This document shows, one piece after another, positions 17,676 to 26,022 of a stretch of DNA of 64,000 bases; position 1 is the stretch's first letter, and every line of letters begins with the position of its first letter. A model generated the notes under the pieces. The model did not search any database. It was not told where the DNA came from and saw only the letters and a program-made list of their open reading frames with translations. The translations under genes were made by a program, and so were the position numbers. Origin of the DNA: Clostridia bacterium (GTDB lineage Bacteria > Bacillota > Clostridia > Oscillospirales > Acutalibacteraceae); assembly GCA_017437005.1 (NCBI GenBank), contig JAFSBZ010000023.1, positions 37,903 through 101,902 of the forward strand, read 5' to 3'.

Positions 17676-17694
17676 TTGATTGGAGAATGACATT

Positions 17695-18048
17695 ATGTTG
17701 AAATTTATCTGCTACCCGAAATGCACCACTTGCCAAAGGGCAAAAAAGTGGTTGGATGATAACAAAATCGAATATGAGCTTAGAGATATTAAACTCGACA
17801 ATCCCACGTTTGAAGAGTTGACCGAGTGGTATAACAAAAGCGGATTGCCGATTAAGAAATTCTTTAACACAAGCGGTCTTTTATATAAATCATTAGACTT
17901 TAAAAACAAATTGCCCGAAATGAGTGAGGAAGAGATGCTCAAACTTCTCGCAACCGACGGTATGCTTGTTAAGAGACCGTTACTCATCGGTGATGATTTT
18001 GTGCTTGTTGGGTTTAAGGAAACCGAATGGAAAGAAAGATGTAAGTAA
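17695..18048 (+). CDS. ArsC/Spx family thioredoxin-like protein
   Basis: A 117-aa thioredoxin-fold protein starting FICYPKCTTCQRAKKWL, the CxxC redox motif of the ArsC/Spx/YffB family, and ending in VKRPLLIGDDFVLVGF. The lack of arsenic genes nearby argues against an arsenate reductase. The ATG at 17695 has TGGAG eight bases upstream; a TTG at 17680 is less likely. Confidence 0.85.
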   Translation: MLKFICYPKCTTCQRAKKWLDDNKIEYELRDIKLDNPTFEELTEWYNKSGLPIKKFFNTSGLLYKSLDFKNKLPEMSEEEMLKLLATDGMLVKRPLLIGDDFVLVGFKETEWKERCK

Positions 18049-18050
18049 TC

Positions 18051-18356
18051 ATGAACGGTGAAAGACTAAAAGAAATACGAGAAAGCAACAACATTTCGAG
18101 GAAACAACTGGCTCAAAAAATATACGTAACTGAATCAATTGTTCAGAGTTGGGAAGAAGGTTGGTATATAGAAAGCCCGTCTTCCGGAGAAGTCGAAGAA
18201 ATGGCAGAAGTCTTTAATATGTCTGAAGAAATATTGAGGAATATATTAGATTTGCCGGAAGAAGATGATTCCGATAATAACACGACATCTTTCGTTGATT
18301 ATATTGATGCCGGTGTTAGAGCAGTTAAGCATATAAAAAAGAAGAAAAACAAGTAA
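18051..18356 (+). CDS. XRE-family helix-turn-helix protein
   Basis: A 101-aa protein with an N-terminal HTH (RLKEIRESNNISRKQLAQKI, then VTESIVQSWEEG) and a charged C-terminal tail rich in D/E and then K. Starts two bases after the ArsC/Spx gene, so probably co-transcribed. Target unknown. Confidence 0.85.
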   Translation: MNGERLKEIRESNNISRKQLAQKIYVTESIVQSWEEGWYIESPSSGEVEEMAEVFNMSEEILRNILDLPEEDDSDNNTTSFVDYIDAGVRAVKHIKKKKNK

Positions 18357-18384
18357 TTGATATTTGTCGCATATGAAGCGACCT

Positions 18385-18439
18385 AACCTCTCTTTTATTG
18401 GTGTACAATGGTTGCATCAAATGAAAGAGAGGTTTTTAC
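18385..18439 (+). promoter_or_regulatory. Leader hairpin before vWA gene
   Basis: An 11-bp perfect stem (AACCTCTCTTT, 18385-18395, with AAAGAGAGGTT, 18424-18434), loop 28 nt, followed by TTT. The right arm contains the GAGAGG ribosome binding site of the vWA gene. It can act as attenuator or hide the ribosome binding site. A smaller hairpin GTCGC/GCGAC precedes it (18366-18382). Confidence 0.5.
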
Positions 18440-18441
18440 TC

Positions 18442-19086
18442 ATGAAAAACAACATTACTGAACTCGTATTTATTTTAGACCGTAGCGGTTCTATGGCAGG
18501 GCTTGAGAGCGATACAATCGGTGGATTCAACTCAATGATTGAAAAGCAGAAGAAACAAGATGGCGGTTGTTATGTATCTACAATTCTTTTCAACGGCGAA
18601 AGCGAAGTTGTTCATGACCGAGAAAAACTCGGTGAAATTCATCCGATGACCGAGAGAGATTATGTGGTTGGCGGATGTACCGCACTGATTGATGCTATCG
18701 GCGGTGCGATTCACCATATAGGTAAACTCCATAAGTATTTCGGAGAGAGTGCACCTGAACATACAATGTTTGTAATCACAACCGACGGTCAGGAGAACGC
18801 AAGCCACCGCTACACAAGCAAACAGGTTAAAAAGATGATTGAGCGACAAAAGGAAAAATACGGTTGGGAATTCCTTTTCATTGGCGCTAACATCGATGCG
18901 GTTGAAACCGCATCCCGTTATGGTATAGGTGCTGACCGTGCGGTTAATTATAAATGTGATAGTGAGGGCACTCATATTCTTTATGAGTCAGTTGCTAAAG
19001 CGGTTTGTAGTGTTAGAGCAAGTGAACCGCTGAGCGCAAGCTGGAGCACGGAGATAGATTATGATTATCAAAAACGAGGTAAATAA
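18442..19086 (+). CDS. vWA-domain protein (TerY-like)
   Basis: A 214-aa cytosolic von Willebrand A domain. The metal-dependent adhesion site is complete: DRSGSM near the N-terminus, the Thr in GGCTALIDAI, and the Asp in TTDGQEN. Similar stand-alone vWA proteins occur with tellurite/phage-stress (Ter) genes, but no other Ter gene is here. The ATG at 18442 is preferred because GAGAGG precedes it; earlier in-frame starts lie in the leader hairpin. Confidence 0.85.
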   Translation: MKNNITELVFILDRSGSMAGLESDTIGGFNSMIEKQKKQDGGCYVSTILFNGESEVVHDREKLGEIHPMTERDYVVGGCTALIDAIGGAIHHIGKLHKYFGESAPEHTMFVITTDGQENASHRYTSKQVKKMIERQKEKYGWEFLFIGANIDAVETASRYGIGADRAVNYKCDSEGTHILYESVAKAVCSVRASEPLSASWSTEIDYDYQKRGK

Positions 19087-19103
19087 AATAAATTCTTTAA
19101 AAT

Positions 19104-19128
19104 TCTGCTTTTAAAAGCAGAGTTTTTT
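19104..19128 (+). terminator. Terminator after vWA gene
   Basis: An 18-base palindrome (TCTGCTTTT/AAAAGCAGA) followed by six T residues. Confidence 0.75.
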
Positions 19129-19218
19129 ACTTGCTGTACGTAATTTTACTCTTTAAATGTGTTTAAATATCATTATAAATTTAATTTAAATTGCATAGAA
19201 TTAAGAGATAGGTTTATC

Positions 19219-19247
19219 TTGCAATAAAATTGTAATGGTTATATAAT
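19219..19247 (+). promoter_or_regulatory. Original promoter of the amidase-radA unit
   Basis: TTGCAA (19219-19224), 17 bp, TATAAT (19242-19247), just before the AAGGAG and TTG start of the disrupted amidase gene. Confidence 0.75.
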
Positions 19248-19266
19248 AACTAAGGAGTGTTTTTTC

Positions 19267-19440
19267 TTGAATATTATAAAGCGGGCAACACCTCAACTCA
19301 TAATGCTGTTAGTTATTTGTTTAATAGCCGCATTTAGTTATGTTAAAACCGAGATAATCGGTGTTAGCACATCACCAGATAACACAAGAACAGTTATAAT
19401 TGATGCAGGTCACGCGGCATTAAAAAATACTATAGATTAG
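19267..19440 (+). pseudogene. N-acetylmuramoyl-L-alanine amidase, N-terminal fragment
   Basis: A 57-codon fragment starting at TTG 19267 after AAGGAG. It has a signal anchor (residues 11-25, LIMLLVICLIAAFSY) and then TVIIDAGH (residues 42-49), the first strand and first zinc His of Amidase_3. After the His at 19411-19413 the sequence becomes unrelated (AALKNTID, stop). The continuation GGFDGGASAADGT is found 30 kb away at 49837. The gene has therefore been cut by insertion of the element at the CACG core. Confidence 0.92.
19391..19434 (+). other. attL (left junction of the integrative element)
   Basis: Amidase sequence runs to CACG (19411-19414) and is followed by the element arm GGCATTAAAAAATACTATA (19416-19434), the near-exact reverse complement (16 of 19) of the arm at the right junction. 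CACG is the only base-identical core that keeps the amidase reading frame. Confidence 0.85.
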
Positions 19441-19479
19441 TAAAAACAACCTTAAAAAGCAGCGCCAAGTAAATGTTAA

Positions 19480-19516
19480 AAACGGATGAGTTTAGCGCTC
19501 ATCCGTTTGATTTTTT
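19480..19516 (+). terminator. Terminator just inside the left end of the element
   Basis: An 11-bp perfect stem AAACGGATGAG/CTCATCCGTTT (19480-19490 with 19498-19508), 7-nt loop, then GATTTTTT. It stops transcription entering from the amidase promoter, insulating the element. Confidence 0.85.
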
Positions 19517-19581
19517 ACAGTTAATTTGGGAACACAAACCAATATACCAAAATAAAATGTAGCTTTCGCTATATTTTAGCG

Positions 19582-19610
19582 TTGCAAAGATGTTCTTCTT
19601 GTGGTATACT
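19582..19610 (+). promoter_or_regulatory. Promoter of XRE-Fic operon
   Basis: TTGCAA (19582-19587), 17 bp, TATACT (19605-19610). An inverted repeat CGCTA/TAGCG (19567-19581) abuts the -35 element and could bind the XRE protein; the operator call is tentative. Confidence 0.65.
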
Positions 19611-19648
19611 GTGTGTGTAGAATTTTATTCCTTTAATGAGGTGTATTT

Positions 19649-19870
19649 ATGGCTGTTAGTTACAAAAAACTATGGAAGCTTTTAATTGACCACGATATGC
19701 GTAAAAAAGACCTTGCCAAAGTTGCAGAAATCAGCAATTATACCATTACTAAGATGAGTAAGGGTGAAAACGTTACGGTTGAGACTTTAGGCAAAATTTG
19801 TGCCGCCTTAAACTGCGGAGTGGATGATATTATGGAGTTCGTACCCAATGAAGTAAGGGGGGGCAAATAA
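19649..19870 (+). CDS. XRE-family regulator (possible antitoxin/autoregulator)
   Basis: A 73-aa Cro/C1-type helix-turn-helix: [23 protein letters not shown], then [25 protein letters not shown]. Nearly the whole protein is the DNA-binding domain. GAGGTG precedes the ATG. It ends one base before the Fic gene, so the two are coupled. By position it is a candidate repressor or antitoxin for the operon. Confidence 0.85.
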   Translation: MAVSYKKLWKLLIDHDMRKKDLAKVAEISNYTITKMSKGENVTVETLGKICAALNCGVDDIMEFVPNEVRGGK

Positions 19871-19871
19871 T

Positions 19872-20477
19872 ATGGCTCTCGAAAATAAATTAGGCATTAC
19901 CAATTCAGCTGACCTTGCTCGTGAGGAAGAACGTATCAGCAAGAAAAAGGCGCTTGAGCTTTTTGAAAGTGGAATATTAGATAAGTTAGAGGCAGGAAAG
20001 TTTTCTGCTCTTAAAGAAATTCATAAATACCTCTTTGACGAGATTTACGATTTTGCAGGCGAAATCAGAAATGTAAATATTTCAAAAGGCAACTTCCGTT
20101 TTGCACCGTTGATGTACTTGCAGGCGGCTCTTGATAATATTGATAAAATGCCGCAATCTACTTTTGACGAGATAGTAGAAAAGTATGTAGAAATGAACAT
20201 TGCCCACCCCTTCAGAGAGGGTAATGGCCGCAGCACTCGTATTTGGTTAGACTTGATTTTCAAAACCGAACTTCAAAAGGTGGTTGACTGGAGTAGGGTT
20301 GATAAAGAAGATTATTTGTTGGCTATGGAGCGCAGTCCTATTAAGGATATTGAAATTAAGCATATTCTAAAAGCTGCACTTACCGATGATATCAATAGCC
20401 GAGAGGTCTATATGAAAGGCATCGACCACAGCTACTACTATGAAGGCTACACTACCTTCAAAACGGAAGAGTTATAA
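19872..20477 (+). CDS. Fic-domain protein (AMPylase/toxin type)
   Basis: A 201-aa Fic/Doc protein. The active-site motif [12 protein letters not shown] is intact (H-P-F-x-D/E-G-N-G-R-x-x-R), and the flap region [22 protein letters not shown] is present. Such enzymes transfer AMP (or other phosphate groups) from nucleotides onto proteins. An N-terminal helix (about residues 10-35) may be autoinhibitory, but a clear (S/T)xxxE(G/N) motif is not obvious. Downstream of an XRE gene in a mobile element, so a toxin-antitoxin-like role is likely but not proven. Confidence 0.9.
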   Translation: MALENKLGITNSADLAREEERISKKKALELFESGILDKLEAGKFSALKEIHKYLFDEIYDFAGEIRNVNISKGNFRFAPLMYLQAALDNIDKMPQSTFDEIVEKYVEMNIAHPFREGNGRSTRIWLDLIFKTELQKVVDWSRVDKEDYLLAMERSPIKDIEIKHILKAALTDDINSREVYMKGIDHSYYYEGYTTFKTEEL

Positions 20478-20518
20478 TTGTTCTATTTGGTAATTTATAC
20501 ACGGAAAGGATTGTCATA

Positions 20519-21331
20519 ATGAAAAAGGCATCTATTATTTTATTGTCTTTGTTTTTCTTGGTATTACCTTTTATAGCGATTGAAATATTTTTTTTGATTT
20601 TCAGAATTAATATTTTTGATAACCCTGATTTTTGGTATGGATATATGGCGTATTTTGGAACGGTTTCGTTGGCGGCTGTGGCACTTGTTCAAAACTATAA
20701 TGCCAATGTAATCAATGATAGATTACTTAATATGCAAGAAGAACTGCAAGAATTTCAAATTAAAGAAAAGGCTGCCACAGTTGATATTAAACCAATTATT
20801 TTAGATAGTGAACGTGAGTATTTTATTGTGAACGACGATAATTATAATGACGAATTTGATGTGGTTAATCAAAAATATAAGTATTTTTTCTTTATGGAGT
20901 GTTCTAACATTAACAGAAAAAATGCAAAGCTATTCAATGTGGTTTTCGAAGTAAAAAATATTTCAAATAATATTTTGAAGGAAATATATATTGATGACCT
21001 AAAAATTTATGATATTATTACCAATGCTTCTGGTGTATCACAAGAAAAAGAAGAAATTAGAGAATATGTTTATAAAAATACATCTGAATATGCTCAATGT
21101 CTTCTTAGACCAAATGAAAGTATAAAGATTTGCCTAAAGATTTATATGGATGAATATGATATGACCGAGGAGTCTTTTAATATCAATTTCAATTTTTCTA
21201 CAAAGTCAATATATAATGTTATTTTTTCTGAAAATGTAAATTGCTTTAGAAACAATGTTGTCGATACTAAAGATAGAATGTATATGAATATTGAAAGATG
21301 TTATTTTGAGAATATGCCAGAAGCAGTATAA
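20519..21331 (+). CDS. Membrane-anchored hypothetical protein
   Basis: A 270-aa protein of no recognised family. Two hydrophobic helices (about 5-28 and 40-58) are followed by a short coiled coil (residues 66-85, LLNMQEELQEFQIKEK) and an Asn/Asp/Tyr-rich beta-type domain, probably cytoplasmic. It lies 41 bases after fic and 18 before the HipA-like gene, in the same apparent operon. The arrangement of two helices, coiled coil and sensor-like domain recalls membrane proteins of stress or defence modules, but no function can be assigned. Confidence 0.6.
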   Translation: MKKASIILLSLFFLVLPFIAIEIFFLIFRINIFDNPDFWYGYMAYFGTVSLAAVALVQNYNANVINDRLLNMQEELQEFQIKEKAATVDIKPIILDSEREYFIVNDDNYNDEFDVVNQKYKYFFFMECSNINRKNAKLFNVVFEVKNISNNILKEIYIDDLKIYDIITNASGVSQEKEEIREYVYKNTSEYAQCLLRPNESIKICLKIYMDEYDMTEESFNINFNFSTKSIYNVIFSENVNCFRNNVVDTKDRMYMNIERCYFENMPEAV

Positions 21332-21349
21332 AGGAAAGGAGAATAGTTT

Positions 21350-22384
21350 ATGAAGGATTTTGAGATTTTAAGCCGTGATACAGTTGTAGCTGTTTGGAAA
21401 GATAATGAGCTTAAAGTTTTGAATAATGCTTTGTTGCCGTTATATTTAAAACGAGTTAGCAATGCAAAATCTTGGCTTGAAACACGAGCAATTGACTCGC
21501 ATAGAGCAAACTCCCGTCTGCTTAAAAAGGCTTTAAGACTTGTCGAAAAAGACGATGTTTCAACGGTACTTCACGTTAACGCAGCAACCATTACCGACAC
21601 CTATTGGGTGCGTGAAATTGGCAGCGATTTGAAATATGCAGATATCCGATTTACCAAAGACTATTTCTCCAATTTAGCACTTAGAGGACTTTATTCGAGT
21701 TTTAATTCTGCTGCAAAGCGTAAGGATACCAAAACTCCTGAGCTTACCAATATCGGTAGTTTTGAAAAGTGTTGGAAACTAAAAGACGGAAAATGGTGGA
21801 TTTATAAATCTGCCAACCCAAAAGAACAGTTCTCAGAACTCTTTGTATATGAGTTAGGTAAGGCACTCAAGATGAATATGGCACATTACGAAAAGGGTGA
21901 TAAATGCGTTAAATCGCTTGATTTCACCGATTCAGCCAATGTCATATTTGAACCGGCTTCATCATTTATGGGTGATGAGGAAGATTATATTAAGGTAGTT
22001 GAGAACTTAAAGGAACTTTGTCCTAAAGCAATTCCTGACTATATTAAAATGATTTTCCTTGATACAATAACCGCTAACCCTGATAGACACACAGGAAACT
22101 TCGGTTTAATGCGTGATGTTAAAAGTGGTAAACTTTTAGGACTTGCTCCAAACTTTGATAACAATATGGCTCTTATTGCCCGCGGTTATCCAACAAGCAA
22201 ATCTACAAATGACCTTTTAATCACGCTCTTCAATGAACTAATGGAAAAGTATCCTGCTTATAAGAAATATTTGCCAAAAGTCACAGAGCAGATGGTTAAA
22301 AAGGTTATCAGTAAACTTAATATGAAAGTGAAATCGCAAGCGGTTATAGATTTAGTTATAAGACGTTATGATGCAATAAAATAA
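21350..22384 (+). CDS. HipA-like Ser/Thr kinase
   Basis: A 344-aa protein whose C-terminal half carries the HipA/CtkA kinase motifs: ATP-binding Lys in WIYKSANPKEQFSELFVYELG, the catalytic TANPDRHTGNFGL and the metal-binding LAPNFDNN. It lacks the N-terminal HipA_N domain; instead it has a helical region (about 1-110). No HipB is adjacent, though an XRE gene begins the operon. AAGGAG precedes the ATG. A terminator follows at 22421. Confidence 0.8.
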   Translation: MKDFEILSRDTVVAVWKDNELKVLNNALLPLYLKRVSNAKSWLETRAIDSHRANSRLLKKALRLVEKDDVSTVLHVNAATITDTYWVREIGSDLKYADIRFTKDYFSNLALRGLYSSFNSAAKRKDTKTPELTNIGSFEKCWKLKDGKWWIYKSANPKEQFSELFVYELGKALKMNMAHYEKGDKCVKSLDFTDSANVIFEPASSFMGDEEDYIKVVENLKELCPKAIPDYIKMIFLDTITANPDRHTGNFGLMRDVKSGKLLGLAPNFDNNMALIARGYPTSKSTNDLLITLFNELMEKYPAYKKYLPKVTEQMVKKVISKLNMKVKSQAVIDLVIRRYDAIK

Positions 22385-22420
22385 TTTATAATATTTAATC
22401 AAATATGCAAGTTAAAAAAA

Positions 22421-22454
22421 TCAGGGTGGTTTTATAATACAACCCTGTTTTTTT
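22421..22454 (+). terminator. Terminator after HipA-like gene
   Basis: Stem CAGGGT/ACCCTG (22422-22427 with 22442-22447) extended by G-T and A-T pairs, then seven T residues. The left A run would also allow use on the other strand. Confidence 0.8.
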
Positions 22455-22482
22455 GTGTATAATTGATATTTTTAAATTAGAA

Positions 22483-22535
22483 AAAGGCAAAACTCTAAAA
22501 GGATGGTTTTAGGATCAAATTAGAGTTGTGCCTTT
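22483..22535 (+). repeat. 50-nt hairpin repeat, left copy
   Basis: AAAGGCAAAACTCTAA (22483-22498) pairs with TTAGAGTTGTGCCTTT (22520-22535), 15 of 16 matched. The loop begins AAGGATGGTTTT. The right copy at 26023-26070 is the same element in inverted orientation. Confidence 0.75.
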
Positions 22536-22746
22536 AAAGCAATATAAGGTTGATGATTCATCAAGTGGTGTTGATGAAATTGTTTTTGGTGAAACAACAC
22601 CCTCTGACAACAATCAGAGTAATGAAAATGTTAGTGATGATAATGAATCAGATAACGATAGCAGCCGGGATGACGCAAATTCGTCAGAAAACGAAAGTTC
22701 TCTCGATGATGATTCACTTGTTGGGTGGAACAGGCCAGTCTTTTAA
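22528..22746 (+). pseudogene. Acidic low-complexity ORF, probably a gene remnant
   Basis: A 72-codon frame from a GTG, very rich in Asp, Ser and Asn, resembling the linker that follows the lipobox in the lipoproteins of this locus (for example at 30238). No signal peptide, no clear ribosome binding site, and its start overlaps the hairpin repeat. A stem AAACGGCAACC/GGTTGCCGTTT follows it at 22771-22804. Probably the leftover of a deleted lipoprotein gene. Confidence 0.35.
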
Positions 22747-22770
22747 TAGACATCTCAATCTCTTTTATAG

Positions 22771-22811
22771 AAACGGCAACCCTGCTTTTGTGAGGTTGCC
22801 GTTTCGCTTTT
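22771..22811 (+). terminator. Terminator-like hairpin before surface protein gene
   Basis: An 11-bp perfect stem (22771-22781 with 22794-22804) followed by CGCTTTTC. The T run is weak. The rest up to 22885 shows nothing clear. Confidence 0.55.
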
Positions 22812-22884
22812 CAGATATATATTATTAATATTGCACAAAAACGCGATTAAATTTTGTGTATCTTGTATTTATTTTCGCTAAAAA

Positions 22885-22948
22885 ATGAAATTTTAGCCTT
22901 GAAAAATGAAAGTTATACCAAGAAAAAATAAAATTCAAATTATATAAT
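22885..22948 (+). promoter_or_regulatory. Promoter and tandem AraC-type operator of surface protein gene
   Basis: Two ATGAA-starting half-sites at 22885 and 22906, exactly 21 bp apart; the second reads ATGAAAGTTATACCAAG (22906-22922). TATAAT follows at 22943-22948, 20 bp downstream, with no good -35 box. The same layout occurs at 27551-27613. Tandem half-sites two helical turns apart beside the -35 region are the classic AraC-family activator site. Confidence 0.7.
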
Positions 22949-22993
22949 TAACATAGCATTAATAAAATGCACATTTTATAAGGAGTGAAATTT

Positions 22994-25900
22994 ATGAAAT
23001 TAAGCAAAAAACTCTTGGCAGTTATCCTGACTATAAGTGTTTTACTTGCGATGGTAGTGATTCCAGCAAGTGCTTTTACAGGCAGTACTGCAACAATGCC
23101 TACCGACTTCACTGTTATAGAAAACTTTGACGGTGAAAATACACTCGGTTGGGAAGCACATGGCTCAACATTAGAGTTCTCTGATGCATACGGCTATGGC
23201 ACTGAGGGAAAGAGTGCTCATGTTTCTTGGAGCGCATCAGGATGGAATGGATTCAAAACCAAATCAAATGTAACAATTACTCTTGAGAAAACAGGTCTTG
23301 CATTCTGGGCTTACAATGCTGGTAGCGATCTTTCAAGCTTCTGTGTTGTGCTTTTGCAAGGTGACACAAAATATGAAGCAAAGATTACGCTTAAAGCAGG
23401 CGAGGCAATCTATCAGATTCCTTGGACCGATTTTGTAAAGAACGGAGTATCGGTTGATACAACTCAAACCGTAAGACAGATTGACTTTACAAAATCTGCT
23501 GCTTCTGCTGATTACTACATTGACCAGATTGGTTGCTATACCGGTGATGCTGTGCAGAGTGAGTTTGTTGCAAGCACAATAGCTATGCCTGACAATTATA
23601 CGGCAATCGACAACTTTGATAGTGTAAGCGCTCTTAATTGGGAAGCAAATAAATCCACTGCAGAGCTTTCGGCTGACCGTGGTTATGGTAAAACCGGTAA
23701 GAGTATGCACGTTACTTGGAGCGCATCAGGCTGGTGTGGCTTTAAGACAAGCTCAAATCAGAGCATTTCCCTTTCGGGTGACGGTTTAGCTTTCTGGGCT
23801 TATAATGCAGGTAACGAGCTTACAAACTTTGCGATTGTTCTTTTACAGGGCGATGTAAAATATGAAGCAAAAATCACGCTTAAAGCAGGCGAAGGCGTAT
23901 ATCAGATTCCTTGGACTGATTTTGTAAAAAATGATGTATCGGTTGATAAGACAGCGATTGTAAGACAAATTGAGTTCACCAAGTCGGCAGGTTCTGCTAA
24001 CTATTATATAGATGAGCTTTCTTGCTATTCAAATTATATACCAAGCACACTTGAAATGCCTGCAGACTTTACCGTTATTGATGACTTTAACGGTGAAAAC
24101 ACACTCGGCTGGCAGTCAACCAACAAAGCAACATTAAAAATTTCTTCTGAGCGCGGCTATGGTGCAGACGGCAACGGCGCTCATGTTTCTTGGAGTGAAT
24201 CCGGTTGGTCCGGTATGAAGACCGCAAGCGGCAAGAATATTGCCCTTACAGGTGACGGTCTTGCATTTTGGGCTTATAATGCGGGTAACGAGCTTTCAAG
24301 CTTCTGTGTTGTTCTTTTACAAGACAGCGTTAAATATGAGGCTAAGATTACTCTTAAAGCAGGAGAGGCAATCTATAAGATCCCATTTACAGATTTTGTT
24401 AAGAGTGGGGTAGCTGTTGATACTACAAAAACAGTTTCTCAGATTGAATTTACAAAATCTGCAGGCTCAGCCGATTACTTTATCGACCAATTAGGTTGTT
24501 ACGCTGATCCTAAGAAGCCAGCAGTTTCAACAGTTTTGTTTGATACAAGCGTTAAATCATCGTCAAGCGCAATTGCCGGTAGCGGTAAAGGTGGCAATGG
24601 CGGTTTTGACACTGTTAAATGGAAACTATATGATATTGAAAATGACCCACGCTTTACACGCGGCTGTTGGTTTATAGCAGAGGACGTTACTGCAGGTTTA
24701 TTTAATTTTATAAGTGTGACACCAATTGGTACACTTGAGGGTGTTGACATTTCTTCGGCATATTATTTTGGAAATCTTAATTTCTGGATTAAGAGCGAAG
24801 TTGCAGATCGTACTCTTAAAGTTGCACTTAAGGACAAAACAAGCGGCAAATATTCCGATTATGTAGAATTTAAAGTAACCGAGGCAGGTAAATGGCAGCA
24901 GGTAACAATTCCTGTAAAAGAAATTGTCTCTGAAGAGTTACTTAATACTTACCCTGAATTCCTTAAAAATGTTGATGTTGTATCATTTACTGGTAGGGAT
25001 GTAGCGGGTACATTCCAGTTCGGCGAAGAATTTAAGATTGCAGGCGTAAAAGTTTGGGATTCTGATGTTCCTGATTACAGCGAGTATGCTGACCTTGATA
25101 CCGAGCCTACACAGCCTGAGGATGACGGTAGCTATAATCCTGACTCTGAAATTATAGGACAAATTGATTTTACAATGGATTCTTATTCAGGTAACGGCGG
25201 TTTTGGTAAGGTTACAAAAGAAACATTTGATGATTTTGCAACCACACAAAACGGTATAAAGATAGTAGCAGGCGAAGGCATCAAGGATGACAAAATGGCT
25301 ACAAAAGGCTTGTCTGTTTGGTTCGGTGAAGACGGAACTGCAAACACAATTGACTTAACCACACTTGAAGATGGTTACTTTAGTATGTGGGTACGCGGCA
25401 GTCGTGCAGGCATGTCATTCTACTACATTCTTTTCGATGATACTGATAACGATGCAAAGACTTCAATTGTAAAAACCTATACAACAAAAGAAGCAAACAC
25501 ATGGGAAGAGGTTCGTATTCGTATTTGCGACTTTGTTCCTAACGGTGCACTTGATAACGAATATGTATTTAAGATGCAAATTCGTACAGGTTACGGTTCA
25601 TTTAACTGGAGCAAGGCATATCAGGATGAGCAGTGGCTCAATACAGGCGACGTTCTTGAGGTTGCATGTGCAAGAGTTACAGAGGGCAAGCCTATTGATC
25701 CGTTTGCAGTAGTAGATACCGGTGATGACGGTAACGGTGAGGATGACGGTAGCACCGATACAGGTAATGATACCAACACCAACACCGGTACTGGTTCCAC
25801 TAATACAGGCTCTAACGACACAAACACAGGTTCGGGAACAAATACTGGTACAGGTTCAACCGATGGAACAACCAATGATAATACAGCAGGCGGAACATCA

Positions 25901-26005
25901 CCTGTAACAGGCGAATCCGCAATGGTGCTTGTTATGCTTTTGACTTTTGCTTGCATTAACGGTGTTATAGCCGCTTTTGCAAAAAGCAGAATTAAAGCAA
26001 AATAA
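22994..26005 (+). CDS. Surface-anchored carbohydrate-binding repeat protein
   Basis: A 1003-aa exported protein. Signal peptide (residues about 1-28, cleavage near ASAF). Three tandem 150-160-aa beta-sandwich-like repeats begin at nt 23096, 23585 and 24056, each with LAFWAYNAG, YEAKITLKAGE and a closing YYIDQ-type strand, like CBM11-type carbohydrate-binding modules. Two further, different beta domains follow (about residues 510-690 and 715-900). A Thr/Asn/Gly linker leads to SPVTGE, a hydrophobic helix and KSRIKAK, a sortase-like cell-wall signal. It probably captures glucan at the cell wall. AAGGAG fits ATG 22994; a GTG at 22985 is less likely. Confidence 0.8.
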   Translation: MKLSKKLLAVILTISVLLAMVVIPASAFTGSTATMPTDFTVIENFDGENTLGWEAHGSTLEFSDAYGYGTEGKSAHVSWSASGWNGFKTKSNVTITLEKTGLAFWAYNAGSDLSSFCVVLLQGDTKYEAKITLKAGEAIYQIPWTDFVKNGVSVDTTQTVRQIDFTKSAASADYYIDQIGCYTGDAVQSEFVASTIAMPDNYTAIDNFDSVSALNWEANKSTAELSADRGYGKTGKSMHVTWSASGWCGFKTSSNQSISLSGDGLAFWAYNAGNELTNFAIVLLQGDVKYEAKITLKAGEGVYQIPWTDFVKNDVSVDKTAIVRQIEFTKSAGSANYYIDELSCYSNYIPSTLEMPADFTVIDDFNGENTLGWQSTNKATLKISSERGYGADGNGAHVSWSESGWSGMKTASGKNIALTGDGLAFWAYNAGNELSSFCVVLLQDSVKYEAKITLKAGEAIYKIPFTDFVKSGVAVDTTKTVSQIEFTKSAGSADYFIDQLGCYADPKKPAVSTVLFDTSVKSSSSAIAGSGKGGNGGFDTVKWKLYDIENDPRFTRGCWFIAEDVTAGLFNFISVTPIGTLEGVDISSAYYFGNLNFWIKSEVADRTLKVALKDKTSGKYSDYVEFKVTEAGKWQQVTIPVKEIVSEELLNTYPEFLKNVDVVSFTGRDVAGTFQFGEEFKIAGVKVWDSDVPDYSEYADLDTEPTQPEDDGSYNPDSEIIGQIDFTMDSYSGNGGFGKVTKETFDDFATTQNGIKIVAGEGIKDDKMATKGLSVWFGEDGTANTIDLTTLEDGYFSMWVRGSRAGMSFYYILFDDTDNDAKTSIVKTYTTKEANTWEEVRIRICDFVPNGALDNEYVFKMQIRTGYGSFNWSKAYQDEQWLNTGDVLEVACARVTEGKPIDPFAVVDTGDDGNGEDDGSTDTGNDTNTNTGTGSTNTGSNDTNTGSGTNTGTGSTDGTTNDNTAGGTSPVTGESAMVLVMLLTFACINGVIAAFAKSRIKAK

Positions 26006-26022
26006 TTAATTGAAATAGTCGT

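Noticed and set aside
17695-18048. Calling the ArsC/Spx gene an arsenate reductase
   Set aside because: No arsenic transport or regulator genes nearby, and the family includes many non-arsenate members.
19408-19416. Alternative crossover core TCAC instead of CACG
   Set aside because: TCAC is also shared, but rejoining on it shifts the amidase frame and destroys the HGG motif, while CACG preserves both.
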